Translations under genes and position numbers: made by a program
Shown: positions 1 to 7,367 of the stretch, one piece after another
Layout: each line of letters starts with the position of its first letter
Numbering within the stretch: the first letter of the stretch is position 1
Assembly (NCBI GenBank): GCA_046094385.1
Contig: JBJTHJ010000057.1
Span: forward strand, 1 to 64,000
Source of the DNA: ZLKRG08 sp046094385
GTDB lineage: Bacteria; Actinomycetota; Actinomycetes; Nanopelagicales; Nanopelagicaceae
Direction of reading: 5' to 3'
DNA: 64,000 nucleotides
Notes under the pieces: generated by a model
Database searches by the model: none
What the model was told of the DNA's origin: nothing
What the model saw: the letters and a program-made list of their open reading frames with translations, nothing else

Positions 1-116
1 GGATTTACATCTATTTCTAGATACCAGCGGTCTCTGGAAGAGAGCTGAATTCTAAATAATCAAAACTAATTGGGCAAATCCTGGGCAAATTCAGGCTTGG
101 GAGCTGGAAATCCACT

Positions 117-1259
117 CTATCTGCGATGAATTGAGCGTACCCAGATTGTCGATATGACTATTGAGATCACCACAGTTAAAAGCACCGCTGTGAATTGGAT
201 ATTGGTAATCGCGCCTTTTGCAAGTGCCACGCTACCTAAAACGAAAGAGAACTCACCGACTTGTGAGAGTCCGATACCTAGTTGTCCTGGACGAGCCTTT
301 AAGCGCGCTAACTTTGCGATTAAGAAAACCGGCAAGGACTTCAAAGTAAAGAGCAGAGCTAAAAGCAATAATGTAAATGGCAACGCTTCGGCAATCGAAT
401 CTGGGCTAATTAAAGTTCCGATAACTACAAAGAAGAGAACTTGGAAGAGATCCCTAAACGGCAGGATAGATTTTCGAACCTGATCGGTATCCGAGTTTTG
501 ACTAATTGCAAGGCCAGCAACGAAAGACGCAAGCGCCATCGGAATATCAAAGAGCACTGTTCCCATAGCCGCAATGAATAGGCCAATTCCGACTGAGAAG
601 ATCAAGAAGAGATCAGTCTCCCAGCGGAACATCCTTAAGATTTTCGGGAGAATCCGTGATGATAAAAATGCAAGTAATATAAATAGCACCAAGCCGCCGA
701 TTGCGATTGGAATTGACGTGTCAGATGCGCCAAATAGAGCCAATACGATGGCCGCACTAGCCACACCAAAGAGATCTTGAGTAACTGACCATCCCAAAAG
801 TGCATCTTCAGTTCCGTTATCAGTGGTTCGCTTACCACTTCTGACAATGTTCACAATGACCACGCTCGAGGACATGGCAATCGAAAGTGAGAGTAATAGC
901 GCGCCTAATATTGGTATCTCGAGGAATAGGAAAATCGGAGTTGCAACTAAGAAGCCAATCAGAATTTGTAGCGGTGCACCCCAAATAATCCCGCGCTGCT
1001 CACGTCTTAATCTACGAAGATCTATCTCGATGCCGACTTCAAAGAGCAGTAGGACTACGCCAATATCAGCCAAAATTGCAATCTGATCTTTATCTGCGGT
1101 GTAGCCAGGTGTAAATGGCGAGACCATAAGTCCAACAAATAAGTAGCCAATGATTGCCGGAAGTCCGATGCGCCTTGCTACATAACCGGCAGTGGCTGCG
1201 CCCAATAAAACCGCACCAACATCTAAGACCAGTGGTGCAGTCTCTACTACCGTCGCCAT
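117..1259 (-). CDS. CPA2-type cation/proton antiporter (membrane domain only)
   Basis: Integral membrane protein of 380 residues made almost entirely of hydrophobic helices separated by short loops, matching the Na+/H+ exchanger fold of the CPA2 (KefB/NapA-like) family, which exchanges K+ or Na+ for H+ across the cytoplasmic membrane. Family-like signatures are the GLPAIIGYLFVGLMVSP stretch near residues 32-48, the LLLFEVGIEIDL helix near 70-80 and the TQDLFG segment near 160, whose Asp is the usual ion-binding position. It ends soon after the last helix, so the cytoplasmic TrkA-N/RCK regulatory domain of KefB/KefC is absent. It lies downstream of rplA, separated by a strong terminator, so it is probably transcribed on its own. 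The transported ion cannot be told from sequence. Confidence 0.85.
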   Translation of the reverse strand: MATVVETAPLVLDVGAVLLGAATAGYVARRIGLPAIIGYLFVGLMVSPFTPGYTADKDQIAILADIGVVLLLFEVGIEIDLRRLRREQRGIIWGAPLQILIGFLVATPIFLFLEIPILGALLLSLSIAMSSSVVIVNIVRSGKRTTDNGTEDALLGWSVTQDLFGVASAAIVLALFGASDTSIPIAIGGLVLFILLAFLSSRILPKILRMFRWETDLFLIFSVGIGLFIAAMGTVLFDIPMALASFVAGLAISQNSDTDQVRKSILPFRDLFQVLFFVVIGTLISPDSIAEALPFTLLLLALLFTLKSLPVFLIAKLARLKARPGQLGIGLSQVGEFSFVLGSVALAKGAITNIQFTAVLLTVVISIVISTIWVRSIHRR

Positions 1260-1283
1260 GCGCTTAGTTTAGTGAGCGAAATA

Positions 1284-1321
1284 AAGAGAAGCGGCCTTCA
1301 TAATCGAGGGCCGCTTCTCTT
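1284..1321 (-). terminator. Rho-independent terminator after rplA
   Basis: Perfect 13-bp inverted repeat (arms 1284-1296 and 1309-1321) around a 12-base loop. Read on the minus strand it is followed by a T-rich run (TTTATTT), as expected for an intrinsic terminator. It lies between the end of rplA and the start of the antiporter and probably closes the secE-nusG-rplK-rplA transcript. Confidence 0.9.
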
Positions 1322-1342
1322 GGTTCTTCTAATTATTTTTGA

Positions 1343-2047
1343 TTAATTTGCAGTCGCTACCTTGGTGCCTGAGGTATCTACTTGGATGCCAGGACCCATA
1401 TTCGATGACATCACTGCCTTCTTTAGATATGTACCCTTTGATGAAGCAGGCTTTGCGCGCATAACTTCATCAAGTGCGGCATTGAAGTTCTCTGCCAACT
1501 GCTGAGCGGTAAATGATGATTTGCCGATGATGAAATGTAGGTTCGAATTCTTATCAACACGGAATTCGATCTTGCCACCCTTGATATCGGTAACTGCCTT
1601 TGCCACGTCGGTGGTTACGGTTCCGGTCTTTGGGTTTGGCATAAGTCCGCGTGGACCAAGCACCTTACCTAAACGACCGACCTTACCCATTAAATCTGGT
1701 GTTGAAACCACTGCGTCATAATCCAGGCGGCCATCTTCGACCTCTTTGATCAATTCATCTGCACCGACGATATCTGCACCTGCAGCGCGGGCTGCATCTG
1801 CATTCTGTCCAGTTGCAAAGACCAAAACGCGGGCAGTCTTACCAGTTCCGTGTGGAAGGTTAACTGTTGAGCGGATTGCTTGATCTGCTTTCTTTGGATC
1901 AACGCCAAGCAACATCGCAACTTCGATGGTTGCATCGTACTTAACGGTGGTGGTCTCTTTCGCAAGAGTCGCAGCTTCAAGCGGTGAATAGATCTTGTTG
2001 CGATCTACCTTCTTGGCTGCCTCTTCGTACTTCTGACTGCGCTTCAT
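1343..2047 (-). CDS. rplA: 50S ribosomal protein L1
   Basis: 234-residue L1 of normal bacterial length. The family signature GPRGLMPNPKTGTVT is at about 131-145. L1 forms the L1 stalk on 23S rRNA that helps release deacylated tRNA from the E site, and in many bacteria it represses its own mRNA. It follows rplK by about 80 bases in the conserved secE-nusG-rplK-rplA order. A strong terminator follows, so rplJ-rplL are not part of this transcript and do not occur in the window. The ATG start gives the usual N-terminus (MKRSQKYEEA). Confidence 0.98.
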   Translation of the reverse strand: MKRSQKYEEAAKKVDRNKIYSPLEAATLAKETTTVKYDATIEVAMLLGVDPKKADQAIRSTVNLPHGTGKTARVLVFATGQNADAARAAGADIVGADELIKEVEDGRLDYDAVVSTPDLMGKVGRLGKVLGPRGLMPNPKTGTVTTDVAKAVTDIKGGKIEFRVDKNSNLHFIIGKSSFTAQQLAENFNAALDEVMRAKPASSKGTYLKKAVMSSNMGPGIQVDTSGTKVATAN

Positions 2048-2126
2048 TTCTGCCTAACTTTCTTTTCTAGGTTGTGGTCCATTCGATCCAGCGTGGATCT
2101 CCCACTTCGCAATTCTCTGCGAAGTC

Positions 2127-2558
2127 TTAGTCTTGAACGATAATTCCCATCGAACGGGCAGTTCCTGCAATGATCAGGGTGGCTGCTTCGATGTCATTTG
2201 CGTTTAAGTCTTCCATCTTGGTCTTTGCAATCTCCGCAGCTTGTGCCTTGGTGATTGTTGCGACCTTATTCTTATGAGGAACTGCAGAACCCTTTTCGAT
2301 TCCGGCAGCCTTCAGAAGAAGACGTGATGCAGGAGGAGTCTTTGTGACAAATGTGAACGAGCGATCTTCATATACGGTGATTTCCACCGGAATGATGTTG
2401 CCCTTTTGTGACTCGGTTGCGGCGTTATATGCCTTAACGAAGTCCATGATGTTCACACCATGCTGACCGAGAGCTGGACCGACCGGAGGAGCTGGGGTTG
2501 CAGCGCCTGCTTCGATCTGCAATTTGATCATTGCAGATACTTTCTTCTTTGGTGCCAT
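2127..2558 (-). CDS. rplK: 50S ribosomal protein L11
   Basis: 143-residue L11 with the conserved proline-rich N-terminal motif APPVGPALGQHGVNIMDF near 23-40 and the C-terminal rRNA-binding domain. L11 and its rRNA segment form the GTPase-associated centre; L11 is also needed for RelA activation on stalled ribosomes in characterised bacteria. It starts with ATG after a GAAGGAAG ribosome binding site. The leader between nusG and this gene is unusually A-rich on the mRNA strand. Confidence 0.98.
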   Translation of the reverse strand: MAPKKKVSAMIKLQIEAGAATPAPPVGPALGQHGVNIMDFVKAYNAATESQKGNIIPVEITVYEDRSFTFVTKTPPASRLLLKAAGIEKGSAVPHKNKVATITKAQAAEIAKTKMEDLNANDIEAATLIIAGTARSMGIIVQD

Positions 2559-2628
2559 TTCTCGTTCTTCCTTCTATTCTTCTTTTTTTATTTTTTTATC
2601 TTATTTTGTTTTTCTTGCTATTTGATTT
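2559..2628 (-). other. A-rich purine leader between nusG and rplK
   Basis: On the mRNA strand this 70-base spacer is almost entirely A and G with scattered T, including several runs of 5-7 A, and ends in the GAAGGAAG ribosome binding site of rplK. No stable hairpin is visible. Such unstructured A-rich leaders can act as ribosome standby or S1-binding sites; that role is inferred. Confidence 0.4.
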
Positions 2629-3324
2629 TCAGAGCTTCTGAACTTGGTTAAAGCCAAGTTCTACAGGGGTCTCGCGACCGAAGATTGAAACCAAAACCTT
2701 TAGCTTTGCCTGCTCTGGCATGATCTCTGAGATCGTGGCAGGCAGCGTTGCAAATGGGCCATCCATAACGGTGACAGATTCGCCAACTTCGAAATCAACA
2801 TGCTTGATATCTGGCTTGCCATCTTTCTTCAATGGACGTGGCGCCAAAATCTTCTCAACTTCATCCAATGAAAGTGGTGAAGGATGGTGGGCGTTGCCAA
2901 CAAAGCCGGTAACCCCTGGGGTGTTACGAACTGCAGACCAAGATTCGTCGGTTAAATCCATCCGTACCAAAACGTAGCCAGGATAGATATTGCGCTTTAC
3001 GACCTTGCGCTGGCCATTCTTGATCTCATTGAATTCCTCTTCTGGAACTTCAATCTGGTAGATGTAATCTTCCATGTGAAGAGTGTTGATGCGGTTTTGA
3101 AGATTGGTCTTTACCTTCTTCTCGTAACCTGCATATGAATGGATCACAAACCACTCGCCGGGTGCAATGCGAAGTGCGCGGCGAAATTCAGCATTTGGAT
3201 CTTCCTCTTCGGCCTCAACTTCTGCGACAGCTACTTGCGCCTCCTGCGGTGCTTCCTCTGGAGTTCCAGAGGTCAACGCAGCTTCGAATGCATCAACATT
3301 CTGCATATTCTGTTCGTCAGTCAT
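2629..3324 (-). CDS. nusG: Transcription termination/antitermination protein NusG
   Basis: 231 residues. An acidic, Glu- and Ala-rich extension of about 50 residues precedes the NGN domain, which begins near GEWFVIHSYAGYEKK (56-70). A KOW domain follows at about 175-231 (motif VGESVTVMDGPFA). NusG binds RNA polymerase, modulates pausing and Rho termination and couples to ribosomal protein S10. The acidic N-terminal extension is typical of actinobacterial NusG. It is six bases downstream of secE and clearly cotranscribed with it. Confidence 0.97.
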   Translation of the reverse strand: MTDEQNMQNVDAFEAALTSGTPEEAPQEAQVAVAEVEAEEEDPNAEFRRALRIAPGEWFVIHSYAGYEKKVKTNLQNRINTLHMEDYIYQIEVPEEEFNEIKNGQRKVVKRNIYPGYVLVRMDLTDESWSAVRNTPGVTGFVGNAHHPSPLSLDEVEKILAPRPLKKDGKPDIKHVDFEVGESVTVMDGPFATLPATISEIMPEQAKLKVLVSIFGRETPVELGFNQVQKL

Positions 3325-3330
3325 TTTGTC

Positions 3331-3564
3331 CTACCCAAATACCCAGAAAACTAATTTGGTTAAACCTAAATCGAAAATTGAGACCACGGCGATAATGAAG
3401 GTAACGAATACCAAGACCACAGATGTATAAGTGGTTAGCTGCTCACGAGTTGGCCATACGACACGCTTTAACTCGGAGATCACTTGGCGATAGAACAAAG
3501 CGATACGCCCGAAGAACCCAAGTTGCTCCGTTGAGTCTTCGTTACGTGTTACCTCTTGCTCCAC
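3331..3564 (-). CDS. secE: Protein translocase subunit SecE
   Basis: 77-residue single-span SecE. The amphipathic conserved segment FYRQVISELKRVVWPTREQ is followed by one C-terminal membrane helix. It clamps SecY in the SecYEG channel. The start is GTG, supported by an AAGGAAGT ribosome binding site just upstream. It lies downstream of tRNA-Trp, in the arrangement found across actinobacteria. Confidence 0.96.
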   Translation of the reverse strand: MEQEVTRNEDSTEQLGFFGRIALFYRQVISELKRVVWPTREQLTTYTSVVLVFVTFIIAVVSIFDLGLTKLVFWVFG

Positions 3565-3638
3565 GTTACTTCCTTTCCTGTCTCTTCTTTACTCTTTACT
3601 TTTAATCTACTTCTAACCTTGGCTTGCAAACTTAATTG

Positions 3639-3711
3639 CAGGGCAGGAGGGATTTGAACCCCCAACCGCCGGTTTTGGAGACCGGAACTCTGCCAATTGA
3701 GCTACTGCCCT
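3639..3711 (-). tRNA. tRNA-Trp (CCA anticodon)
   Basis: 73-nt cloverleaf with acceptor stem AGGGCAG/CTGCCCT, discriminator G, anticodon loop CTCCAAA and a normal T-arm. The 3' CCA is not encoded. It lies immediately upstream of secE, as in Mycobacterium and Streptomyces. Confidence 0.97.
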
Positions 3712-3764
3712 CTATTTAGCTTTTTTGAGCGCCCGATTAAAGGCGCGCCAAAATCTTGCCGTTT

Positions 3765-3778
3765 TGCGTCAAGACGCA
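3765..3778. promoter_or_regulatory. Perfect palindrome between tRNA-Trp and aspC
   Basis: TGCGTC-AA-GACGCA is a perfect 6-2-6 inverted repeat in the divergent spacer between tRNA-Trp/secE (leftward) and aspC (rightward). Its size and position fit a dimeric regulator operator, but no regulator is known and no clear -10/-35 pair fixes its relation to a promoter. Confidence 0.35.
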
Positions 3779-3858
3779 GAAGTCTAGGCGTGAATCAGAA
3801 TTAAGAGAAATCGGGTTGATTTCCCGCATGAATAGCCAATCGGGCAGACTTACCGACT

Positions 3859-5064
3859 ATGACCGCCAAACCCAGAATCTCCGCTCGCATCGCAGCCATC
3901 GCCGAATCCGCCACCTTGGCGGTTGATGGTAAAGCCAAAGCGTTGAAAGCTGCCGGGCGACCAGTGATCGGTTTTGGTGCAGGTGAACCAGATTTTCCAA
4001 CTCCAGATTACATTGTGCAATCTGCAATCGATGCGGCCAGCAAAGTTCCAAATCATCGCTACACCCCAACTCCTGGATTGCCAGAGCTACGAGATGCAAT
4101 CGTTGCAAAGACCAAACGCGATACCGGTTATGTCGTAACTGCAGATCAAGTTTTAGTTACCAATGGTGGCAAGCAGGCGGTTTATCAGGCATTTGCAACG
4201 ATCATTGATAAAGGTGATGAAGTAATTCTGCCTGCACCTTATTGGACCACTTATCCAGAGGCGATCAAATTGGCAGGCGGTGTACCAGTTGAGGTATTTG
4301 CCGACGAGACGCAAAATTATTTGGTTACGGTCGAACAATTAGAAGCAGCGCGCACTGATAAAACCAAGGCGCTGCTCTTCTGCTCACCTTCAAACCCAAC
4401 TGGTTCGGTTTACTCTGAGGCACAAACCAAAGCAATTGGTGAATGGGCGTTGAAACACGGTATCTGGGTAATCACAGATGAGATTTACGAACATCTGGTT
4501 TATGACGGCATCAAGAGCACCTCTATCTGTGTTGCAGTTCCTGAACTTGCCGATACTTGTATCGTGCTAAATGGAGTCGCTAAGACTTACGCAATGACTG
4601 GCTGGCGAGTTGGTTGGATGATTGGCCCAAAGGATGTAATTAAAGCCGCTATCAATCTGCAATCACATTTGACCTCGAACGTAAATAACGTTGCACAACG
4701 GGCGACTGTTACTGCACTATCTAGTGATCTCTCTGCAGTCCATGAGATGGGCAAAGCTTTTGATCGCCGACGAAAATTGATCGTGCAATTGCTAAATGAA
4801 ATCCCTGGCTTTAAATGCCCAATGCCCCAAGGCGCTTTCTATGCCTATCCTTCAGTCAAAGGTGCACTTGGCAAGAGCTATCGCGGTAAGCACGTAGAAA
4901 CTTCCAGTGAGTTAGCCTCACTAATCTTGGATGAGGTAGAAGTAGCCGCAGTTCCCGGAGAGGCATTTGGCCCTTCTGGCTACTTACGATTTAGCTATGC
5001 AACCAGCGATGATGACATCAAAGAAGGTATTGCCCGAATTAAAAAATTAATCACCGAAGGTTAA
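3859..5064 (+). CDS. aspC: Class I pyridoxal-phosphate aminotransferase (aspartate type)
   Basis: 401 residues of fold-type I aminotransferase. Visible motifs are SPSNPTG (PLP-site Asn), the ITDEIYEHLVY aspartate/tyrosine region and the Schiff-base lysine K242 within AKTYAMTGWRVGW. Overall similarity is to the subgroup Ib aspartate/prephenate aminotransferases, which move amino groups between aspartate or arogenate and 2-oxoacids. In Streptomyces a homologue sits between murB and tRNA-Trp/secE, the same neighbourhood as here. The ATG at 3859 has no strong Shine-Dalgarno; an earlier ATG at 3828 is out of frame. It is convergent with murB, with only three bases between them. Confidence 0.92.
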   Translation: MTAKPRISARIAAIAESATLAVDGKAKALKAAGRPVIGFGAGEPDFPTPDYIVQSAIDAASKVPNHRYTPTPGLPELRDAIVAKTKRDTGYVVTADQVLVTNGGKQAVYQAFATIIDKGDEVILPAPYWTTYPEAIKLAGGVPVEVFADETQNYLVTVEQLEAARTDKTKALLFCSPSNPTGSVYSEAQTKAIGEWALKHGIWVITDEIYEHLVYDGIKSTSICVAVPELADTCIVLNGVAKTYAMTGWRVGWMIGPKDVIKAAINLQSHLTSNVNNVAQRATVTALSSDLSAVHEMGKAFDRRRKLIVQLLNEIPGFKCPMPQGAFYAYPSVKGALGKSYRGKHVETSSELASLILDEVEVAAVPGEAFGPSGYLRFSYATSDDDIKEGIARIKKLITEG

Positions 5065-5067
5065 TTT

Positions 5068-6078
5068 TTAAAGTGAAAGCCCAATCAAATTCACCTCGGG
5101 CGTAAGTTCAATACCAAACTTCATTTTCACGGCATCGCGCATTTGAATCGCAAGCGCTGCGATATCGGATGCTTTAGCGCCATCTGAATTGGCAATCGCC
5201 AAAACATGCTTGGTAGAGACCCGAGCGCCATTTAATTGTTGACCCTTTTCGATTCCGCTATTTTCAATTAACCATGCCGCGCTGGTTTTGAAAGTGCCAT
5301 CGCCTTGTGGGAATTTTGGCGCACCGGCTGGGATCAAATGCTCTTCAACTATGGGATTTGTAAAGAAGGAGCCGGCCGAATAAGTATCTGGATCCTTATC
5401 ATCAAGCAACATCCCTTTTCGAGCGCGGATTTTCAAAACCGCTGCTCGTACCTTTGTGACTTCGCTCTTTTGGCCCACTGAGATTTGCAACTCTTTCGCT
5501 AATTCTTCATAGGTAATCGGGTCTGACATCTCACCGCGACGTAAATTAAATTGGACTTCCAAAATCACATAACGACCCGGATTCTTCTTGAAGATAGAGT
5601 TGCGGTAACTAAATTGGCATTCATCATTTGTAAAGGTCTTTATGGCTTTACTCTGGCGATCATAGGTACGAACCCGCATCACAAATTCGCTTACCTCATG
5701 GCCGTAAGCTCCGATATTTTGAATAGGAGATGCGCCAACTGTTCCCGGGATGCCAGATAAAGTCTCAAGCCCAGCCCAACCACGATCAATCGTGGTTTTA
5801 ACAAATGCATCCCAATCTTCACCCGCACCAATATTTAAAGTCGCACCGCTACAAGCATCGACCTCTGCGCTTAGTTGATTGTTCTCAATCTTTATTACCG
5901 TGCCTGGAAAACCAGTATCACTGATCAACACATTACTGCCGCTACCTAGAATCAAAATTGGTTGCTCGCCTGCTTTAGTGATTGCATCGACGATCTCTGA
6001 TTCGTTACTTGCTTTAACAAAATTGGTCGCAGGGCCGCCTACTCGAAGCGTGGTGTGCTTACTTAATAACTCGCTCAT
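5068..6078 (-). CDS. murB: UDP-N-acetylenolpyruvoylglucosamine reductase
   Basis: 336-residue cytoplasmic FAD enzyme that reduces UDP-GlcNAc-enolpyruvate to UDP-MurNAc for peptidoglycan synthesis. The N-terminal FAD-binding signature ILGSGSNVLISD, the catalytic serine region SAGSFFTNP and the C-terminal glutamate in ELTPEVNLIG are all present, so it should be active. Its ATG overlaps the stop of the preceding hadB gene (ATGA), indicating translational coupling in rpmG-hadA-hadB-murB. Confidence 0.97.
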   Translation of the reverse strand: MSELLSKHTTLRVGGPATNFVKASNESEIVDAITKAGEQPILILGSGSNVLISDTGFPGTVIKIENNQLSAEVDACSGATLNIGAGEDWDAFVKTTIDRGWAGLETLSGIPGTVGASPIQNIGAYGHEVSEFVMRVRTYDRQSKAIKTFTNDECQFSYRNSIFKKNPGRYVILEVQFNLRRGEMSDPITYEELAKELQISVGQKSEVTKVRAAVLKIRARKGMLLDDKDPDTYSAGSFFTNPIVEEHLIPAGAPKFPQGDGTFKTSAAWLIENSGIEKGQQLNGARVSTKHVLAIANSDGAKASDIAALAIQMRDAVKMKFGIELTPEVNLIGLSL

Positions 6079-6476
6079 TTTTTTAACACCAGAGCTTTGG
6101 CCATGCCCAATACTTTAACTCCAGCGCTAGTGGCAGTTAAATCCAGTCTGACGGATCCATCTGCCAAAACTTCGCTCACTGATGCGCTGACTTTTAAATC
6201 TACCTTTTCGCCCTCTGGCACAACCACAGGCTTGGTAAATCTCGCGCTAAATTCTTTGACTTGCGCATAGCCGCCAGCCCAATCTGCGACAAATTGACCA
6301 ACCAGGCCCATGGTCAGCATTCCATGGGCAATCACATTGGGTAGACCTACATTGATCGCAAAAGTCTCATCTTGATGTATCGGATTCTGATCTCCGGAGG
6401 CATCTGCGTAGCGCTTCAATAACGCACGATCGAGATAGAAAGTATGTTCCGGGATTGCAGTTCCAACTTCGATCAT
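6075..6476 (-). CDS. hadB: MaoC-like (R)-specific hydratase, HadB-type
   Basis: Hot-dog-fold MaoC hydratase of 133 residues when started at 6476. The catalytic Asp/His are visible in the DQNPIHQDETFA segment. The start at 6476 is preferred over a GTG/ATG-like extension to 6500 because it makes an exact ATGA overlap with the hadA stop. HadA and HadB form the heterodimeric 3-hydroxyacyl-ACP dehydratase of FAS-II in mycobacteria; more distant actinobacteria keep the pair without making mycolates. The real substrate here is therefore probably a shorter acyl chain, which is inference. It ends in an ATGA overlap with murB. Confidence 0.88.
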   Translation of the reverse strand: MIEVGTAIPEHTFYLDRALLKRYADASGDQNPIHQDETFAINVGLPNVIAHGMLTMGLVGQFVADWAGGYAQVKEFSARFTKPVVVPEGEKVDLKVSASVSEVLADGSVRLDLTATSAGVKVLGMAKALVLKK

Positions 6477-6859
6477 GCCCGCACCACCAAAGTCGACCAA
6501 TTGGTAACTGCTAAATTGCCTGCTACATATAGGTCGCTTCGTGCCGTCACAAACTCATTGCCTGCAACCTGTTTATAGCTTTCTAAGGTGCAGTCGCATC
6601 TGACTACATCTCCTGCTTTAAGGGGCTGATGTATCTCAAACTTCTGATCACCGTGGACTATCCGATCCCAATCGACTCCTACCTCTTTGGAGGTTAGAAC
6701 TGCCTGCGATTGATCCAGTGAGATACGGATGGAGAAGGTGGGTGGCGCAACTTGATTCTCGATTGACCCGAAAACGGCAGAGAAATCTGCAATCTCTTCT
6801 TTGGTAATGGTTACTTCAGCACCTTTGAAAGTGCGCCCGATTGCCTCGGGATTAATCAT
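6473..6859 (-). CDS. hadA: HadA-type FAS1-like dehydratase domain protein (UPF0336)
   Basis: 128-residue hot-dog protein of the UPF0336/HadA family. It has the N-terminal pattern INPEAIGRTF and the FSIRISLDQSQ region but lacks the catalytic Asp-His pair of MaoC proteins, as expected for the acyl-binding partner of HadB. It follows rpmG by 24 bases and overlaps hadB by four bases (ATGA). No hadC follows, unlike Mycobacterium; murB occupies that position. Confidence 0.85.
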   Translation of the reverse strand: MINPEAIGRTFKGAEVTITKEEIADFSAVFGSIENQVAPPTFSIRISLDQSQAVLTSKEVGVDWDRIVHGDQKFEIHQPLKAGDVVRCDCTLESYKQVAGNEFVTARSDLYVAGNLAVTNWSTLVVRA

Positions 6860-6883
6860 CGCTTAGCGAAAGACTCTAAATGC

Positions 6884-7054
6884 TTAACGAGTTTCGCGAT
6901 GAAGAGTCGAAGCTTTGCAACGTGGGCAGAACTTCTTAAGCTCCATGCGATCTGGATCGTTGCGGCGATTCTTCTTTGTGATGTAGTTGCGCTCTTTGCA
7001 ATCTACACATGCCATGGTGATCTTTGGACGAACGTCCGCACTCTTGCTTGCCAT
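6884..7054 (-). CDS. rpmG: 50S ribosomal protein L33 (zinc-binding form)
   Basis: A 56-residue ORF starting MASKSADVRPKITMAC and ending LHRETR. Four cysteines at 16, 19, 43 and 46 form two CxxC pairs, marking the zinc-binding (C+) paralogue. L33 lies near the E site of the 50S subunit. The gene follows tRNA-Thr and tRNA-Met and precedes hadA, an order conserved in actinobacteria. It is short but unambiguous. Confidence 0.96.
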   Translation of the reverse strand: MASKSADVRPKITMACVDCKERNYITKKNRRNDPDRMELKKFCPRCKASTLHRETR

Positions 7055-7132
7055 GGTTACTCCTTAGTGGTATTTCTTTTAGGTAATTCGATGACGCAAG
7101 GTTACTTGCACATCGGTAGTTTTCAAAAATCT

Positions 7133-7209
7133 TGGTAGCGAGGGCGGGATTTGAACCCACGACACAGCGATTATGAGCCGCTTGCTCTACCAAGCTGAGC
7201 TACCCCGCC
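7133..7209 (-). tRNA. tRNA-Met (CAT anticodon), elongator type
   Basis: 77 bases including an encoded CCA. The acceptor stem is GGCGGGG/CCTCGCT, with G1-U72 and G5-U68 wobble pairs, discriminator A, and anticodon loop CTCATAA. The anticodon stem lacks the three G-C pairs of initiator tRNAs and there is no 1-72 C/A mismatch, so it is not tRNA-fMet. A tRNA-Ile2 (lysidine-modified CAU) is the remaining alternative; position next to tRNA-Thr and rpmG favours elongator Met. Confidence 0.93.
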
Positions 7210-7222
7210 AAAATTTTTTTCG

Positions 7223-7295
7223 AGCCCCCCACCGGAATCGGACCGGTGACCTTTTCCTTACCATGGAAACGCTCTACCGACTGAGCTAGGGGGGC
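7223..7295 (-). tRNA. tRNA-Thr (GGT anticodon)
   Basis: 73-nt cloverleaf with acceptor stem GCCCCCC/GGGGGGC, discriminator T, anticodon stem TTTCC/GGAAA and loop ATGGTAA. The 3' CCA is not encoded. It lies 13 bases upstream of tRNA-Met on the same strand. Confidence 0.97.
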
Positions 7296-7367
7296 TGGTC
7301 GGAGCCAAGATTACCCGCACATCATTAATGCGCGAAATCGTGAAGCAAATCGTGAAGTAATTTAGCC

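Noticed and set aside
1..48. Possible C-terminal end of a rightward gene at the left edge
   Set aside because: Two plus frames stay open briefly, but 15-18 codons without any motif cannot be supported.
6075..6859. HadAB as evidence for mycolic acid synthesis
   Set aside because: hadC and other mycolate genes are absent here, and HadA/HadB-like pairs occur in actinobacteria without mycolates.
7133..7209. Initiator tRNA-fMet
   Set aside because: The anticodon stem lacks the three consecutive G-C pairs and there is no 1-72 C/A mismatch.
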